Positions 1 through 8,651 of a DNA stretch of 63,558 nucleotides are shown in pieces. The DNA is from an uncultured delta proteobacterium. GTDB lineage: Bacteria > Myxococcota_A > Polyangia > Polyangiales > Polyangiaceae. The stretch covers positions 1-63,558 of the forward strand of contig CAITIQ010000333.1 in NCBI GenBank assembly GCA_903892415.1. The letters run 5' to 3'. The position numbers were made by a program, and so were the translations under genes. The first letter of the stretch is position 1; every line of letters starts with the position of its first letter. A model generated the notes under the pieces. That model saw nothing but the letters and a program-made list of their open reading frames with translations, did no database searches and was not told where the DNA came from.

Positions 1-77
1 CCAAGGACATTCCTTTTGGCGACAACGAGCGCTCACAAAAGCGACAACCCATGATTCGGCGGCGCTATCGTCGCGCC

Positions 78-950
78 ATGAGCGAACCGAGCGGAGTCCT
101 GGCGATGTTGGGCACAGGCATGATCGGCGGCAACATGGCGCTGCGCTGGCTCAGCCAGGGCCACCGCATACACGTGTGGAACCGCTCGCCAGCAAAGCTC
201 GCAGCGCTCGTCGAGAAGGGGGCGCAGGCGTTCGACTCGCCGCACGCGGCGGCAGCGGGTGCCAGCCGTATTCACCTTGCTGTCTCCGACGACGCAGCGG
301 TCGATGAGGTCGTGGCCGACCTTTGTTCGGACAAATCTTCAATTCGAGACGACGCCCTCATCATCGACCACACGACAACCGCCCCGGCCGGAACCAAGGC
401 ACGTGCGATTAGGCTGCTCGAACAGCAGCTTTCGTTCCTCCATGCGCCGGTCTTCATGTCGCCAGCCATGTGTTTGAGCGGGAGCGGCCTCATGCTATTA
501 GCGGGACCGGCTGCGCTACGCGAGCGCGCCACGCCAGCCCTTCGCACCATGACGGGAGAAGTGATTGACCTCGGAGATCGTGAAGATGCTGCGGCCGCCT
601 ACAAGCTCTTCGGCAACGCGATGATTATCGCGTTGAGCGCCGGCCTGAGTGACGTGTTCGCGCTCGCGCGGGCCAACGGCTTTGACCCGGTGGACGCGCT
701 CGGGCTGTTCAGTAAGTTCAACCCGACGGTGAATAATCCGCGCAGCCAACGCATGGCCCAGGGAGACTTCATGCCGCCGAGCTTCACCCTGGCGATGGCT
801 CGCAAGGATGTACGGCTGATGCTCGCTTCGACCGGGGAGGCCCCGCTCGCGGTGCTGCCGGCCATCGCCGAGCGAATGGACGCTTTGATTGATAAAGGCT
901 TCAGTGAAGCCGACTTAGGCGTTCTCGCCATTGGTGATTCATGCAAGTAA
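78..950 (+). CDS. NAD(P)-dependent beta-hydroxyacid dehydrogenase (3-hydroxyisobutyrate dehydrogenase family)
   Basis: Predicted cytoplasmic oxidoreductase of about 290 residues, the usual family length. The N-terminal Rossmann fold carries the dinucleotide-binding loop GTGMIGG near residues 12-18, followed by the strand-ending VWNRSPAK typical of the family. The catalytic-type lysine is seen in AAYKLFGNA, with the all-alpha C-terminal domain after it. An in-frame ATG lies upstream at 51, but it adds only a short basic peptide (MIRRRYRRA), so I prefer 78, although neither start has a convincing ribosome site. The substrate-loop consensus (DAPVSGG) is replaced here by HAPVFMSPA, so the hydroxyacid substrate cannot be named. 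The 3' end overlaps the next gene by 10 bases, suggesting co-transcription. Confidence 0.9.
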   Translation: MSEPSGVLAMLGTGMIGGNMALRWLSQGHRIHVWNRSPAKLAALVEKGAQAFDSPHAAAAGASRIHLAVSDDAAVDEVVADLCSDKSSIRDDALIIDHTTTAPAGTKARAIRLLEQQLSFLHAPVFMSPAMCLSGSGLMLLAGPAALRERATPALRTMTGEVIDLGDREDAAAAYKLFGNAMIIALSAGLSDVFALARANGFDPVDALGLFSKFNPTVNNPRSQRMAQGDFMPPSFTLAMARKDVRLMLASTGEAPLAVLPAIAERMDALIDKGFSEADLGVLAIGDSCK

Positions 951-1753
951 ATCCCTATCTCGCCCCGGCTCAGCCGGTCCCCGGTTATTACGCCGCACCA
1001 CCTCGGCTGTTTACCGCCAATATCATCGCGCTCGCTGCCTTCCTCGGTAGCGCGCTCGGCGGCGCAATTTTGTACGCCTATAACCTCCGCCGAATGGGGG
1101 CTGGGGCGCAGGTGCCCATCGCGCTCGCCGCAGGGGTGGTGACCACGGCGGCGATCTTTGCGATCGCCTTCGCCCTTCCGGAGTCGGCGACAAGCCTGAT
1201 GACCGGGGTCAATCTTGGGATGGTGTTCGCTGTGCGGGCCCTCGCACAACGCCGCTTCGGCGCGGTGCTGAGCGAAGCGCAGGCGCACGGAGTCAAACCG
1301 CGCAGCGCCTGGTGGGCTGGCCTGGTTGCGCTGGTCGTGCTCATTCCGTTGGCCGTCTTCGCCTTCGTCGGCGCTGCCGCTCTGCAAAACAAAGTGGCCT
1401 TCGGTGAAGAGCAAGAGATCTTGTGGGAGGGAGACGCCACCGAGGCCGAGGCTCGCAAGGTCGGTGAAGACCTGACGAAGCAAGAGTTCTTCGGCCCCAA
1501 GAACCCAGGCCCCAAGACCGTGACGCTGGCCAAGGACAAGAAGGGGTTTACCCTGGGGTTCTTCGTGCAAGAGGGCTCTTGGAACAAAGCCGAAGTTACC
1601 GCCGCCTTCACCTGTATCGGCGGGCGGGTCCGGCAACGTGCGCTCGGGAACGCCGGCCTGACCGTCACGCTACTCGACAGTTGGGGGACGGTAAAAAAGG
1701 AGATCCCAGCACCCGGCGGAGCGGAAGTTGAGAAAGCCTGCGGAGGGCTCTAA
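941..1753 (+). CDS. Hypothetical multi-pass membrane protein
   Basis: A 270-residue protein that I do not recognise. The N-terminal 20 residues are proline and tyrosine rich, then come about three or four hydrophobic segments (roughly residues 25-48, 55-76, 80-95 and 124-146). A soluble C-terminal half of about 120 residues follows (beginning near GEEQEILWEG) and contains the phrase LTKQEFFGPKNPG. This C-terminal part resembles small alpha/beta domains attached to membrane anchors in other myxobacterial proteins, but I cannot assign a family. It overlaps the upstream dehydrogenase by 10 bases and converges with a lipoprotein gene, the two stop codons overlapping by 4 bases. Confidence 0.75.
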   Translation: MQVNPYLAPAQPVPGYYAAPPRLFTANIIALAAFLGSALGGAILYAYNLRRMGAGAQVPIALAAGVVTTAAIFAIAFALPESATSLMTGVNLGMVFAVRALAQRRFGAVLSEAQAHGVKPRSAWWAGLVALVVLIPLAVFAFVGAAALQNKVAFGEEQEILWEGDATEAEARKVGEDLTKQEFFGPKNPGPKTVTLAKDKKGFTLGFFVQEGSWNKAEVTAAFTCIGGRVRQRALGNAGLTVTLLDSWGTVKKEIPAPGGAEVEKACGGL

Positions 1754-3480
1754 AGCGAAAGCTGCCGCACGCTGACCTGCGGGGCGAGCTCCATCGGGGT
1801 TGAGTTGCTATTGCAATCGAGAAGCATGTAGCCGTGTGAGCCCGTCGCCGTCACCAAAGAGCCATCGCCACGGAAGGCCATCGCTGTAGTTTTGGCATAG
1901 GCATTGAGGAAAGGCAGCGGGTCATTCGGCTCGAAGCCGTCCTGACGGAACCAATCCAGGCTGCCCGTGCCCTCGTTTAACATGGCAACGAAGGCTTTGC
2001 CGCGCCCCGGCGTGTTGCTTGAGGTGCAGCTCGTGTAAGGCGGTATTCCTCCGTCGACTCCAACTTTGCCCCCAATAAAGACGCGGTCCCCATCGACCAC
2101 GAGCGTCTCCACCTCACCCCGCCCTTGCACCGACTCAATACGTTGGAACCAGAGGGCTGGGCTCTGATTCGTATAACTTTCTCGCAAGAAGGCCATGACG
2201 AAGCCGTCGCCGTCGGCGCTGCCCGTTGGTGCGTTGTCCAGGCCGACGTTGGGCGTACCGCTGTAGGTCCCCGCGACGAGGATGGTGTCGTCGGTTACCG
2301 CAACCTCGGTAATGCTCATTGGGTTTTCGTTGGAGCCGAACACGCGCGTATCTTGATCCGAAAGGTCCTCAGGAAGCTGAGTCAAGAAGCTCTTGTCTTC
2401 CGCGGTATCACCCTGACCACAGCCCGTCCCAGCAGCCCAAATGCCGCCTGTTTCATCCACAGCGATCGAGGAACGCAAACCCGCTAACGTCTCGAAGTGG
2501 TTGACCTCACACGGGCCACGCGGCAGTTCACGCAAGGACGCGTTACCACCTCCCCGAGAGGTAACGACATAGAAGTGCGGCCAGGCTTGGCTGAAGGGAA
2601 CCGCTGTAAAGGGGTTTTCTTGCGCGACGCCAATGGCAGCCACCTTCCCGTCCGTGGTGTTCGGGAAGGCAGCAACGTCGGAGAGGTAGCCTTCATCATT
2701 GGAGGCCGGTCCGTTGCTGGTGAGACTCACGAGAGGCGCGCCTGTGACGGCATTGAACCAAATGAGGAAGGGGGAGAACGGTGACGTTGTTGTTGCTGGA
2801 GCCTGAAGAGGATTGGGGTTCGCGCAGTTGTTGCTCGCGGGCGAGCTGAAGAAGGAGACGAAGCTCGCCTCCATGGCGCCAGCCACGACGAGGCTCGGAG
2901 TATCCCCCGGGTCGCCGTCATCTGCGACAACCGCGCCGCTGAAGTAGAACACCTCGTCCCCGCCAGGCATGGGTCCATCCAGGCAGGGCTGACCGATCAA
3001 GGTATGCGCGCCAGTTTCACCGAGGAGAAAGCCCGCGCCAGGCCCGGCCTGAATGTTGGTGGAATTGCCAGTCACAAACTGCCCATTTTGGACCCGATCG
3101 ACGTAGTGACCAACGAACCACAACTGGCCAGACGGCGTCTCAACGATGTCTCGAATCTCGACGTTCGAGCTCTCCCCCGGCGCTGCCCCCAGCTCGGAAA
3201 CAGACGTTTTAACGGTAAACAAGTCGGTAATCAAACTGGGGCACGTACCCCCGGGCGGGCTAATGCAGTTGTTGCAATCCAAGCACTGCACCATGCCGCC
3301 AGCGCCGCCTTGGGCGTTCCCAGCTGTGCCGCCGCTACCGCCATTCCCGGCTGTGCCGCCATTGCCAGCGGTACCGCCGATGCCAGCCGTGCCGCCGTTA
3401 CCGGTGACATCAGGAAAGTCGGTAAAGAAGGAACAGGCGGAGAGGAAGAATGCGCAATAACGAAGGGAAGAACTTCTCAT
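1750..3480 (-). CDS. Predicted lipoprotein with Gly-rich spacer and probable beta-propeller
   Basis: 576 residues. A short signal peptide ends in a lipobox FLSAC with lipidation at Cys16. About 40 residues of GNGGTAG-type repeats follow, a flexible spacer, and then a CLDCNNC cluster. The remainder contains recurring beta-blade-like phrases such as ETGGIWAAGT, DDTILVAGTY and GDRVFIGGKV, as in SBBP or delta-60 type propellers that display on the cell surface. Function unknown. The start codon overlaps the stop of the upstream PEGA gene by 4 bases (ATGA), so it is the last gene of the kinase-PEGA-lipoprotein operon. Confidence 0.8.
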   Translation of the reverse strand: MRSSSLRYCAFFLSACSFFTDFPDVTGNGGTAGIGGTAGNGGTAGNGGSGGTAGNAQGGAGGMVQCLDCNNCISPPGGTCPSLITDLFTVKTSVSELGAAPGESSNVEIRDIVETPSGQLWFVGHYVDRVQNGQFVTGNSTNIQAGPGAGFLLGETGAHTLIGQPCLDGPMPGGDEVFYFSGAVVADDGDPGDTPSLVVAGAMEASFVSFFSSPASNNCANPNPLQAPATTTSPFSPFLIWFNAVTGAPLVSLTSNGPASNDEGYLSDVAAFPNTTDGKVAAIGVAQENPFTAVPFSQAWPHFYVVTSRGGGNASLRELPRGPCEVNHFETLAGLRSSIAVDETGGIWAAGTGCGQGDTAEDKSFLTQLPEDLSDQDTRVFGSNENPMSITEVAVTDDTILVAGTYSGTPNVGLDNAPTGSADGDGFVMAFLRESYTNQSPALWFQRIESVQGRGEVETLVVDGDRVFIGGKVGVDGGIPPYTSCTSSNTPGRGKAFVAMLNEGTGSLDWFRQDGFEPNDPLPFLNAYAKTTAMAFRGDGSLVTATGSHGYMLLDCNSNSTPMELAPQVSVRQLSL

Positions 3481-4532
3481 TGGAACACACCGAACATCAT
3501 GAGCCCCGCGCCAGTCTGGTCCCCATACGGCAGAAACCCAACGCCAGGCTTTGCCGTGTCCGCAGACTCAGCGTTATCCGACCCACCAAGAATCAGCATT
3601 AAAACCCCAGCGCCAGCCGCAGCAGCGCCCACAAACGTGGTGACCGTACTCACGAGCGCGAGCGTAGAGCCGCTATCCGACAGGTCCTTGGCTTCTGCAG
3701 TCACGCCGGGCGGGCAACTGAGCGAGTCACCCATTTCGACGCAATTGAGTGCGTCGAGTTCATCGCGCTTGCTGAGCGCTACAACACCCAAACCAATCGA
3801 GGCTCCGAGGGTAGCAACACCCACTCCGCCGAGGATCAAACCGCCTATTTGAATGCCGCTCAAGGATGACTGCTCCGAGGCAGGTGGCGAATCGATCGGG
3901 CGCGGCTCCTCCGGCTTCGGCTTTACGCCGGTATCGGGGATCGGGCCCTCTCCCGGGCCGGCCTTCGGCTGCGGTAGCAGCGTAAACTCAACCACCTCGC
4001 GTTGCGCTTCGGCCAGGGTCAATTCGCGCGTTTGTTCGATGTAGCCTGGAGCTCCGACGACGATCACGTGTTTGCCCGGATCGATCGGCAGGTCCACGCC
4101 GATCACCATCGGCTGCTGATCGCGGAGGGCTACAGCGCCCGCTGGCGCATTGGCGATGCGCACCGTTAGGTAAGGGAGCCGCGGTTCGAGCCGCGCAATC
4201 GAGGCTTGAATGAAGGACTCGATCTGCTTGCGTTGGGTTTCGCTCTTGGTGTCGGCGTTGAGCGAGCGAGCGTCTTTCAGGCGAGACCAAGCGAGCGCCA
4301 GCTTTCCTTCGTGCTCCGAGCACGAGGCGAGGTTGAGCTGCGTACCCGGCGCAGGATCGAGCTTGAAGCTGTCAGCAAACTTCGCACACGCACCAACCCA
4401 ATCGTCCTTCGCAAGCAGCTTGGCACCATCGTCGTAGAGCTTCTCAGCCCCCGCCGAATCGCGCGCCTGCCCGAGAACCACCCCCGGCCAAAGCGCCACC
4501 AGCGCTAGCCCCACCAACCCTCGTCGCAACAT
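3477..4532 (-). CDS. PEGA-domain protein with TPR-like N-terminus, membrane anchored
   Basis: 351 residues with a cleavable signal sequence ending near LGQA (residue 22). Residues about 25-110 are helical and TPR-like (YDDGAKLLAKDDWVGACAKF), a common arrangement in myxobacterial exported proteins. Residues about 120-190 match the PEGA pattern, with PYLTVRIANAPAGAVALRD and a later PGKHVIVVGAPGY. A proline-rich linker and two hydrophobic segments (about 226-252 and 290-314) follow. It lies 21 bases downstream of the Ser/Thr kinase gene and overlaps the following lipoprotein by 4 bases. Kinase followed by PEGA gene is a recurrent myxobacterial pair; a role as its periplasmic partner is inferred only. 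Confidence 0.8.
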   Translation of the reverse strand: MLRRGLVGLALVALWPGVVLGQARDSAGAEKLYDDGAKLLAKDDWVGACAKFADSFKLDPAPGTQLNLASCSEHEGKLALAWSRLKDARSLNADTKSETQRKQIESFIQASIARLEPRLPYLTVRIANAPAGAVALRDQQPMVIGVDLPIDPGKHVIVVGAPGYIEQTRELTLAEAQREVVEFTLLPQPKAGPGEGPIPDTGVKPKPEEPRPIDSPPASEQSSLSGIQIGGLILGGVGVATLGASIGLGVVALSKRDELDALNCVEMGDSLSCPPGVTAEAKDLSDSGSTLALVSTVTTFVGAAAAGAGVLMLILGGSDNAESADTAKPGVGFLPYGDQTGAGLMMFGVFQ

Positions 4533-4553
4533 AAGGCGGCCAGTGTACTCGAG

Positions 4554-6059
4554 TCAGCGGCGCGGTCCGCTCCAAACCGTGGAGACGCCCGTCGGCAAGC
4601 TCGTCGGAGCAGCTGTGGGTCGCGCGGTCGCCAGCGGCTTGCTCGTAGCGCCAACGGCTGGAACGGAGGGCGTCGCAGGCGAGGCTGTCGCCGCCGAGAC
4701 CGAGGCTGTCGCCGACGGCGCTGACGCGGACGGAGCGGCGCTCGGTACGGAGGTTGGCTCGGTGGGACGATCGGCGCTCTTGGGCGTGACTTGGATTGGC
4801 GCCTGGCCCTGCGCTTCGGTGGCAGGCAGCGAAGCCGACTCCGGTGCAGCCTCTGCAGGCGGCGAACTCGACTTGGACTGCGCGAGCATCACCGTAACGC
4901 CCGCTGCAATGCCAAGCGCGGCGATCACAGCCACGACGCCGATCAGCTTGCTCCGTGGCGCGCTAGCTCCTTCGGCTTGGGCGATCGTGTGACTCGAAGG
5001 GACGGGCCCTGTGCCTTGTCCAACCGATTGCCGGGTTGGGCTAGCGGCGCGCGCCGGGGTAAGGCCCACCGACTTGGCCTCAGCGTGATTGGGGACATTA
5101 GGTTCAGCGAGGCTTACCAGGGGCTGTGTCGCTTGGAATGCGACCACTCGCCGTTTTGCCGAGGACGTCGGGAGCTCATCGCCAACGCCCTTCAATGCCT
5201 CACGAAGCTGCGCAAACAACTCCGTCACGCTGCGGTAGCGCGCTTCCGGATCGAGCGCAGTGGCTTTGGCGAACCAGCCATCGAAGGCTTCCGGAAGGGC
5301 GACGCCTCCAGCTGCGCCGCGCACGGTGGCCTTCTCGGTGGTGCCCTGGGTCACCTTGAACAAGAGGCCCATGAGGTTGTGTGCGGCCTCCTCATCGGGT
5401 TGGAAGTAGGCACGCCCGACCAGCAGCGTGAACACGATCTGCGCCAACGCGTAGACGTCACACGCTGGCCCAATGCGCGCCGATTGACCGGTCATTTGTT
5501 CGGGGGCCATGAACAATGGCGTACCCACGCTGGCTGTATCTTTCGAGGAGCGGTCGATCAGCTTGGCGATGCCAAAATCGAGCAGCTTCATGCGCAGAGA
5601 GCCGTCATCCCGACGCGTCACGAACAGGTTCTCCGGCTTCAGATCGCGATGAACGATGCCTGCTGCGTGCGTTCGCTCGAGCGCTCGCACCACCTGTTCG
5701 ATGATCTCGAGCATCTCGGCGGGCTTGGTGCGCTCACCTCGGGCCAAGCGGGCACCGAGATCCTCACCGCGCAAGAGCTCCATGACGAGAAACGGCGCCT
5801 GCGTCTGCTCGTCGATACCGACGTCGAAGACCTCGACCAGGTGCTCACTCTCGATGCCGGCGGTGACCAGGCCCTCGCGCTTGAAGCGCTGACGCATGTC
5901 GTCGTTGGCCAGCACGTGAGGCAGCATGACCTTCATCGCGCGCTTGCGCTGGGTGTCTCGGTGCAGCACCTCATACACGGCGCCCATGCCGCCGGTGCTC
6001 AGCGAGCGAACGATCTCATAGCGCCCCCCGAAGAGCGTTCCTGGCGTGAGTAGGTGCAT
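4554..6059 (-). CDS. Hanks-type Ser/Thr protein kinase, membrane anchored
   Basis: 501 residues. The kinase domain spans about residues 13-290: Gly-rich loop STGGMGAVYEV, ATP-binding Lys43, catalytic loop HRDLKPEN at 137-144, metal-binding DFG at 161-163 and the APEQ motif at 185-188. All catalytic residues are present, so it should be active in the cytoplasm. A hydrophobic segment at about 372-393 is predicted to cross the inner membrane, leaving an Ala/Ser/Pro-rich tail of about 105 residues outside, with no recognisable sensor domain. It heads the operon with the PEGA protein and lipoprotein. Its start is 42 bases from the preferred start of the divergent zinc-ribbon gene, so the promoters are very close or overlapping. 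Confidence 0.95.
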   Translation of the reverse strand: MHLLTPGTLFGGRYEIVRSLSTGGMGAVYEVLHRDTQRKRAMKVMLPHVLANDDMRQRFKREGLVTAGIESEHLVEVFDVGIDEQTQAPFLVMELLRGEDLGARLARGERTKPAEMLEIIEQVVRALERTHAAGIVHRDLKPENLFVTRRDDGSLRMKLLDFGIAKLIDRSSKDTASVGTPLFMAPEQMTGQSARIGPACDVYALAQIVFTLLVGRAYFQPDEEAAHNLMGLLFKVTQGTTEKATVRGAAGGVALPEAFDGWFAKATALDPEARYRSVTELFAQLREALKGVGDELPTSSAKRRVVAFQATQPLVSLAEPNVPNHAEAKSVGLTPARAASPTRQSVGQGTGPVPSSHTIAQAEGASAPRSKLIGVVAVIAALGIAAGVTVMLAQSKSSSPPAEAAPESASLPATEAQGQAPIQVTPKSADRPTEPTSVPSAAPSASAPSATASVSAATASPATPSVPAVGATSKPLATARPTAAPTSLPTGVSTVWSGPRR

Positions 6060-6101
6060 GTGACTAGGTCAGCGAGGATTGTACACGCTATGGTCCTGTG
6101 C

Positions 6102-6629
6102 ATGGGTCTCTTCCAACCGACAGATCTCGAGCGCTTGCTCGACTCCGGGTGCTCAGCTTGCGGCGGGAAACGGTTCTCGTTTCAAAGCTACGTGGACGCC
6201 AAACAAGGGCTGATGGAGGGGGAACCGGTGAGCAAGCTCGCCTGGGCTTACAACGGGGAGGGCTTCTGCGACGGGATCTTCGAGATCCAGTGCGCCAGTT
6301 GCAACGCGACGGCCTTTCGTTCCGAGGTGTGTCCGCGTTGCAACGCCGAGGGCGGGCTCGCAGTTGCGCTGGAGTCGGAGAATCGCTTCGTGGTGCCGCT
6401 CGAGTGCCCGCGCTGTGAGACGCAAGAAGTCACGTACTTCTCAATGGTTCCGGCGATCACGACCTACGAGTCGAGGCGCGCCGAGAAAGCAAAAACCGAG
6501 ACCGCCCTGCTCGATCCCGGCTTTCACGGCACCAAAGCCGCATGCAAGACCTGCGGCCCTTTCGCCGAGCAACGCGACCGCTGCCCGCTTTGCGATAGCC
6601 CCGGCCCAATTCGCCCGCGGCCGAGCTAG
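6102..6629 (+). CDS. Hypothetical cytoplasmic protein with three zinc-ribbon-like CxxC pairs
   Basis: About 175 residues with six CxxC motifs (CSAC, CASC, CPRC, CPRC, CKTC, CPLC), consistent with up to three zinc ribbons or knuckles. No catalytic domain is visible and I do not recognise a family. ATGs at 6054 and 6090 are also in frame, but the first would overlap the divergent kinase start and adds a non-conserved-looking peptide; 6102 begins at MGLFQPTDLERLL. It is transcribed divergently from the Ser/Thr kinase and converges with the epimerase gene. A nucleic-acid or protein-binding adaptor role is possible but not shown. Confidence 0.7.
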   Translation: MGLFQPTDLERLLDSGCSACGGKRFSFQSYVDAKQGLMEGEPVSKLAWAYNGEGFCDGIFEIQCASCNATAFRSEVCPRCNAEGGLAVALESENRFVVPLECPRCETQEVTYFSMVPAITTYESRRAEKAKTETALLDPGFHGTKAACKTCGPFAEQRDRCPLCDSPGPIRPRPS

Positions 6630-6642
6630 GCCGGCTACCGAG

Positions 6643-7569
6643 CTAGGCCTTGAGGCTCGCGATCAACCGCCGCAGACCCTCTTGCACGCCGACCTTCGGC
6701 TCATAGCCAAGCTTGGCGCGGATCTTACCGATGTCGGCGACCGACTCACGGATGTCTCCCTGGCGAGGCGCGTTGTGCGTGCGTTCGACCTTGGCGCCGA
6801 CGATCTCTTCAATCATCGCCAAGAGCTCGAGCAGGGTGGTTTGACCACCGCAACCGACGTTGAAATTGCTGCCACCAATGCCCGGGGTGAACGCCGCGAG
6901 CATGTTGGCGTCGACGACGTTGCCCACGTAGACGAAGTCGCGCGTTTGTCCGCCGTCACCGAACATGGTCACACCGGTGCCCTTGAGCGCCCGGTCGACG
7001 AAGATCGAGATCACGCCGGAGTAAGGAGAACGAGGATCCTGGCGCTCGCCGAAGACGTTGAAGTAACGCAGGCTGACGGTCTCAACGCCGTAGAGCCGAT
7101 TCCAGACGTCCAAATAATGCTCGCCGGTCAGCTTCTCGATGCCGTACGGGGAGACCGGAACCGGGCGCATCGTCTCGACCTTGGGAGACTCCGGCTCCTC
7201 GCCATAGACCGCCGCCGAACACGCAAACACCACTCGCTTTACGCCGTTGGCCTTGGCTGCGTGAAGCACGTTGAGCGTCCCCTGGATGTTGACGTCGTGC
7301 GTCTCCTGCGGGTGATCGACGCTGTAGGGCACGCTGACGATCGCGGCCTGATGAAAGGCCACCGCGCAGCCGCGTGAGACGTCCACGAGCGCCGCCGCGT
7401 CGCGCACGTCGCCGACGACCAGCTCGACCTTGCCGGCCAGGTGCTCGAGGTTCTCACGCTTGCCGCTGGTGAGGTTGTCGAACGCTACGACCTCGTGCCC
7501 TTCGGCGACGAGCCGCGTTGCGATATGAGACCCGATGAACCCTGCCCCGCCGGTAACGAGAACTTTCAT
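6643..7569 (-). CDS. NAD-dependent epimerase/dehydratase, UDP-glucose 4-epimerase-like
   Basis: 308 residues, an extended short-chain dehydrogenase. The NAD-binding motif GGAGFIGSH is at residues 7-15. The catalytic Ser118 lies in ACSAAVYGE, with the YxxxK pair at Tyr142 and Lys146 (PYGIEK). The phrase RYFNVFGERQDPRSPYSGVI is typical of UDP-hexose 4-epimerases of the GalE/WbpP type. A longer reading frame begins at 7611, but the ATG at 7569 is preceded by a good ribosome site (GGAGAAGG) and starts directly at MKVLVTGG. It probably provides an activated sugar (UDP-Gal or UDP-GalNAc type) for cell-surface polysaccharide. No glycosyltransferase lies next to it, so the sugar is not certain. Confidence 0.9.
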   Translation of the reverse strand: MKVLVTGGAGFIGSHIATRLVAEGHEVVAFDNLTSGKRENLEHLAGKVELVVGDVRDAAALVDVSRGCAVAFHQAAIVSVPYSVDHPQETHDVNIQGTLNVLHAAKANGVKRVVFACSAAVYGEEPESPKVETMRPVPVSPYGIEKLTGEHYLDVWNRLYGVETVSLRYFNVFGERQDPRSPYSGVISIFVDRALKGTGVTMFGDGGQTRDFVYVGNVVDANMLAAFTPGIGGSNFNVGCGGQTTLLELLAMIEEIVGAKVERTHNAPRQGDIRESVADIGKIRAKLGYEPKVGVQEGLRRLIASLKA

Positions 7570-7627
7570 GACCTTCTCCGTCGTGATTGAAGGCTCGCAG
7601 GTTAGCACCACGCCGAGCTCGGAGCGC

Positions 7628-8584
7628 TCACCGCTTCTTCAGCGGCGGGGTAAATCCGCGAACGATGGCGTCGCCTGTTTTGAGCAGCGGTGGCAAAGGT
7701 GGGGCCTGCCAAATTGGGTCGCCTGGCGGCGCTTCACCCTCTGCGTCTTTGCAACAGCGAAAGGACACAAAATAGTACGTAAACTTCGCATCATGGCTGG
7801 TGGTCACCGGTCGACAAGCGTTGCGCACGTGTCCCCAAGCCCCGCCCTTGAGCCCCGCCGATCCGCCCTTGCCGCGCGGAGGATCGAGCAGCACCCACTC
7901 ATCGACGTTGCCGGTCTGGTCAAAGACGCCGTAGCCGCTCTTGCAGCCGGGCTTTGAACCGCTCGGCACGGCTTGATCCAAGCGCGTCAGCTCCGGCGCA
8001 AAGATCACCTCGTGTTGGGAGTAGATCTTCTTGAGCGTGGGGATGCGCCACGGATTGTCGATGTTGCAGACCTGCGGATCACGCTTGTAGCCGTAGGGGA
8101 AGGGCGTCTTGTCAGGGCCTTCACAAGCGGCGACCCACTCGCTCTCCCAACAAAGTCGTTTGCCCTTCTCGGCGCACATCCCCATCGCATCGTGGAAGTC
8201 CACCATCACCGGGGAGCGCGCGCCTTCCTCGTTGGGATACTCGAACGTATCCATACAAAAGCGTTGGCGTCGCGAGGTGCCTACGCAGCGCCCCGGCTCT
8301 TGGGCGAACTCGTGACAGATCGTGATGTTGTTGGATTTTGTGTACTCGTCGTTGAGGCAGTTGCGCTCGACCTCAGTGCAGTAGTCGGTGTCCACGAGCT
8401 GCATGTCCGCCGGACAGCTCGGCTTGGCTTGAACGGCCTCCTTCGCCGGCTCGCTGGGCCCGCTAGCAACCGCTTGCGCTGAGGTCGCCACGCGTACGGG
8501 CGCTGGGTCTTCCACTTTCGTCGGCGCTTGTCCACAGGCGAAGAGCGCCGCCGAGAAAAGTGCCGAAAACCAGCCCGATGCCAC
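7628..8584 (-). CDS. SUMF1/FGE-sulfatase-domain lipoprotein
   Basis: 318 residues with a GTG start. The signal peptide ends in the lipobox LFAC (Cys17). The body from about residue 60 matches the formylglycine-generating-enzyme-sulfatase fold: [48 protein letters not shown] and [14 protein letters not shown] are in the family order. Such proteins outside sulfatase clusters are often not sulfatase activators but binding or signalling modules. There is no sulfatase gene nearby. It is divergent from sucC with only 67 bases between the starts. Export is predicted, so a role at the inner or outer membrane periplasmic face is more likely than a metabolic one. Confidence 0.85.
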   Translation of the reverse strand: MASGWFSALFSAALFACGQAPTKVEDPAPVRVATSAQAVASGPSEPAKEAVQAKPSCPADMQLVDTDYCTEVERNCLNDEYTKSNNITICHEFAQEPGRCVGTSRRQRFCMDTFEYPNEEGARSPVMVDFHDAMGMCAEKGKRLCWESEWVAACEGPDKTPFPYGYKRDPQVCNIDNPWRIPTLKKIYSQHEVIFAPELTRLDQAVPSGSKPGCKSGYGVFDQTGNVDEWVLLDPPRGKGGSAGLKGGAWGHVRNACRPVTTSHDAKFTYYFVSFRCCKDAEGEAPPGDPIWQAPPLPPLLKTGDAIVRGFTPPLKKR

Positions 8585-8651
8585 GCTGCCTTTTCTCCCA
8601 TGGTCGCGAGATACGCAAGCGAAGAGCTGTGATAGCGTCGCGCTCCTTCCT

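Noticed and set aside
599..1636. Long open frame of 345 codons on the minus strand
   Set aside because: It is antisense to the dehydrogenase and membrane-protein genes; its translation is low-complexity and Arg/His-rich, as expected for the shadow of a GC-rich gene.
4791..6053. Open frame of 420 codons opposite the Ser/Thr kinase
   Set aside because: The kinase on the minus strand has every catalytic motif; the opposing frame resembles no protein family.
6616..6642. Direct repeat CCGAGCTAGGCC at the end of the zinc-ribbon gene
   Set aside because: Only two short copies, which is not sufficient to claim a regulatory or mobile element.
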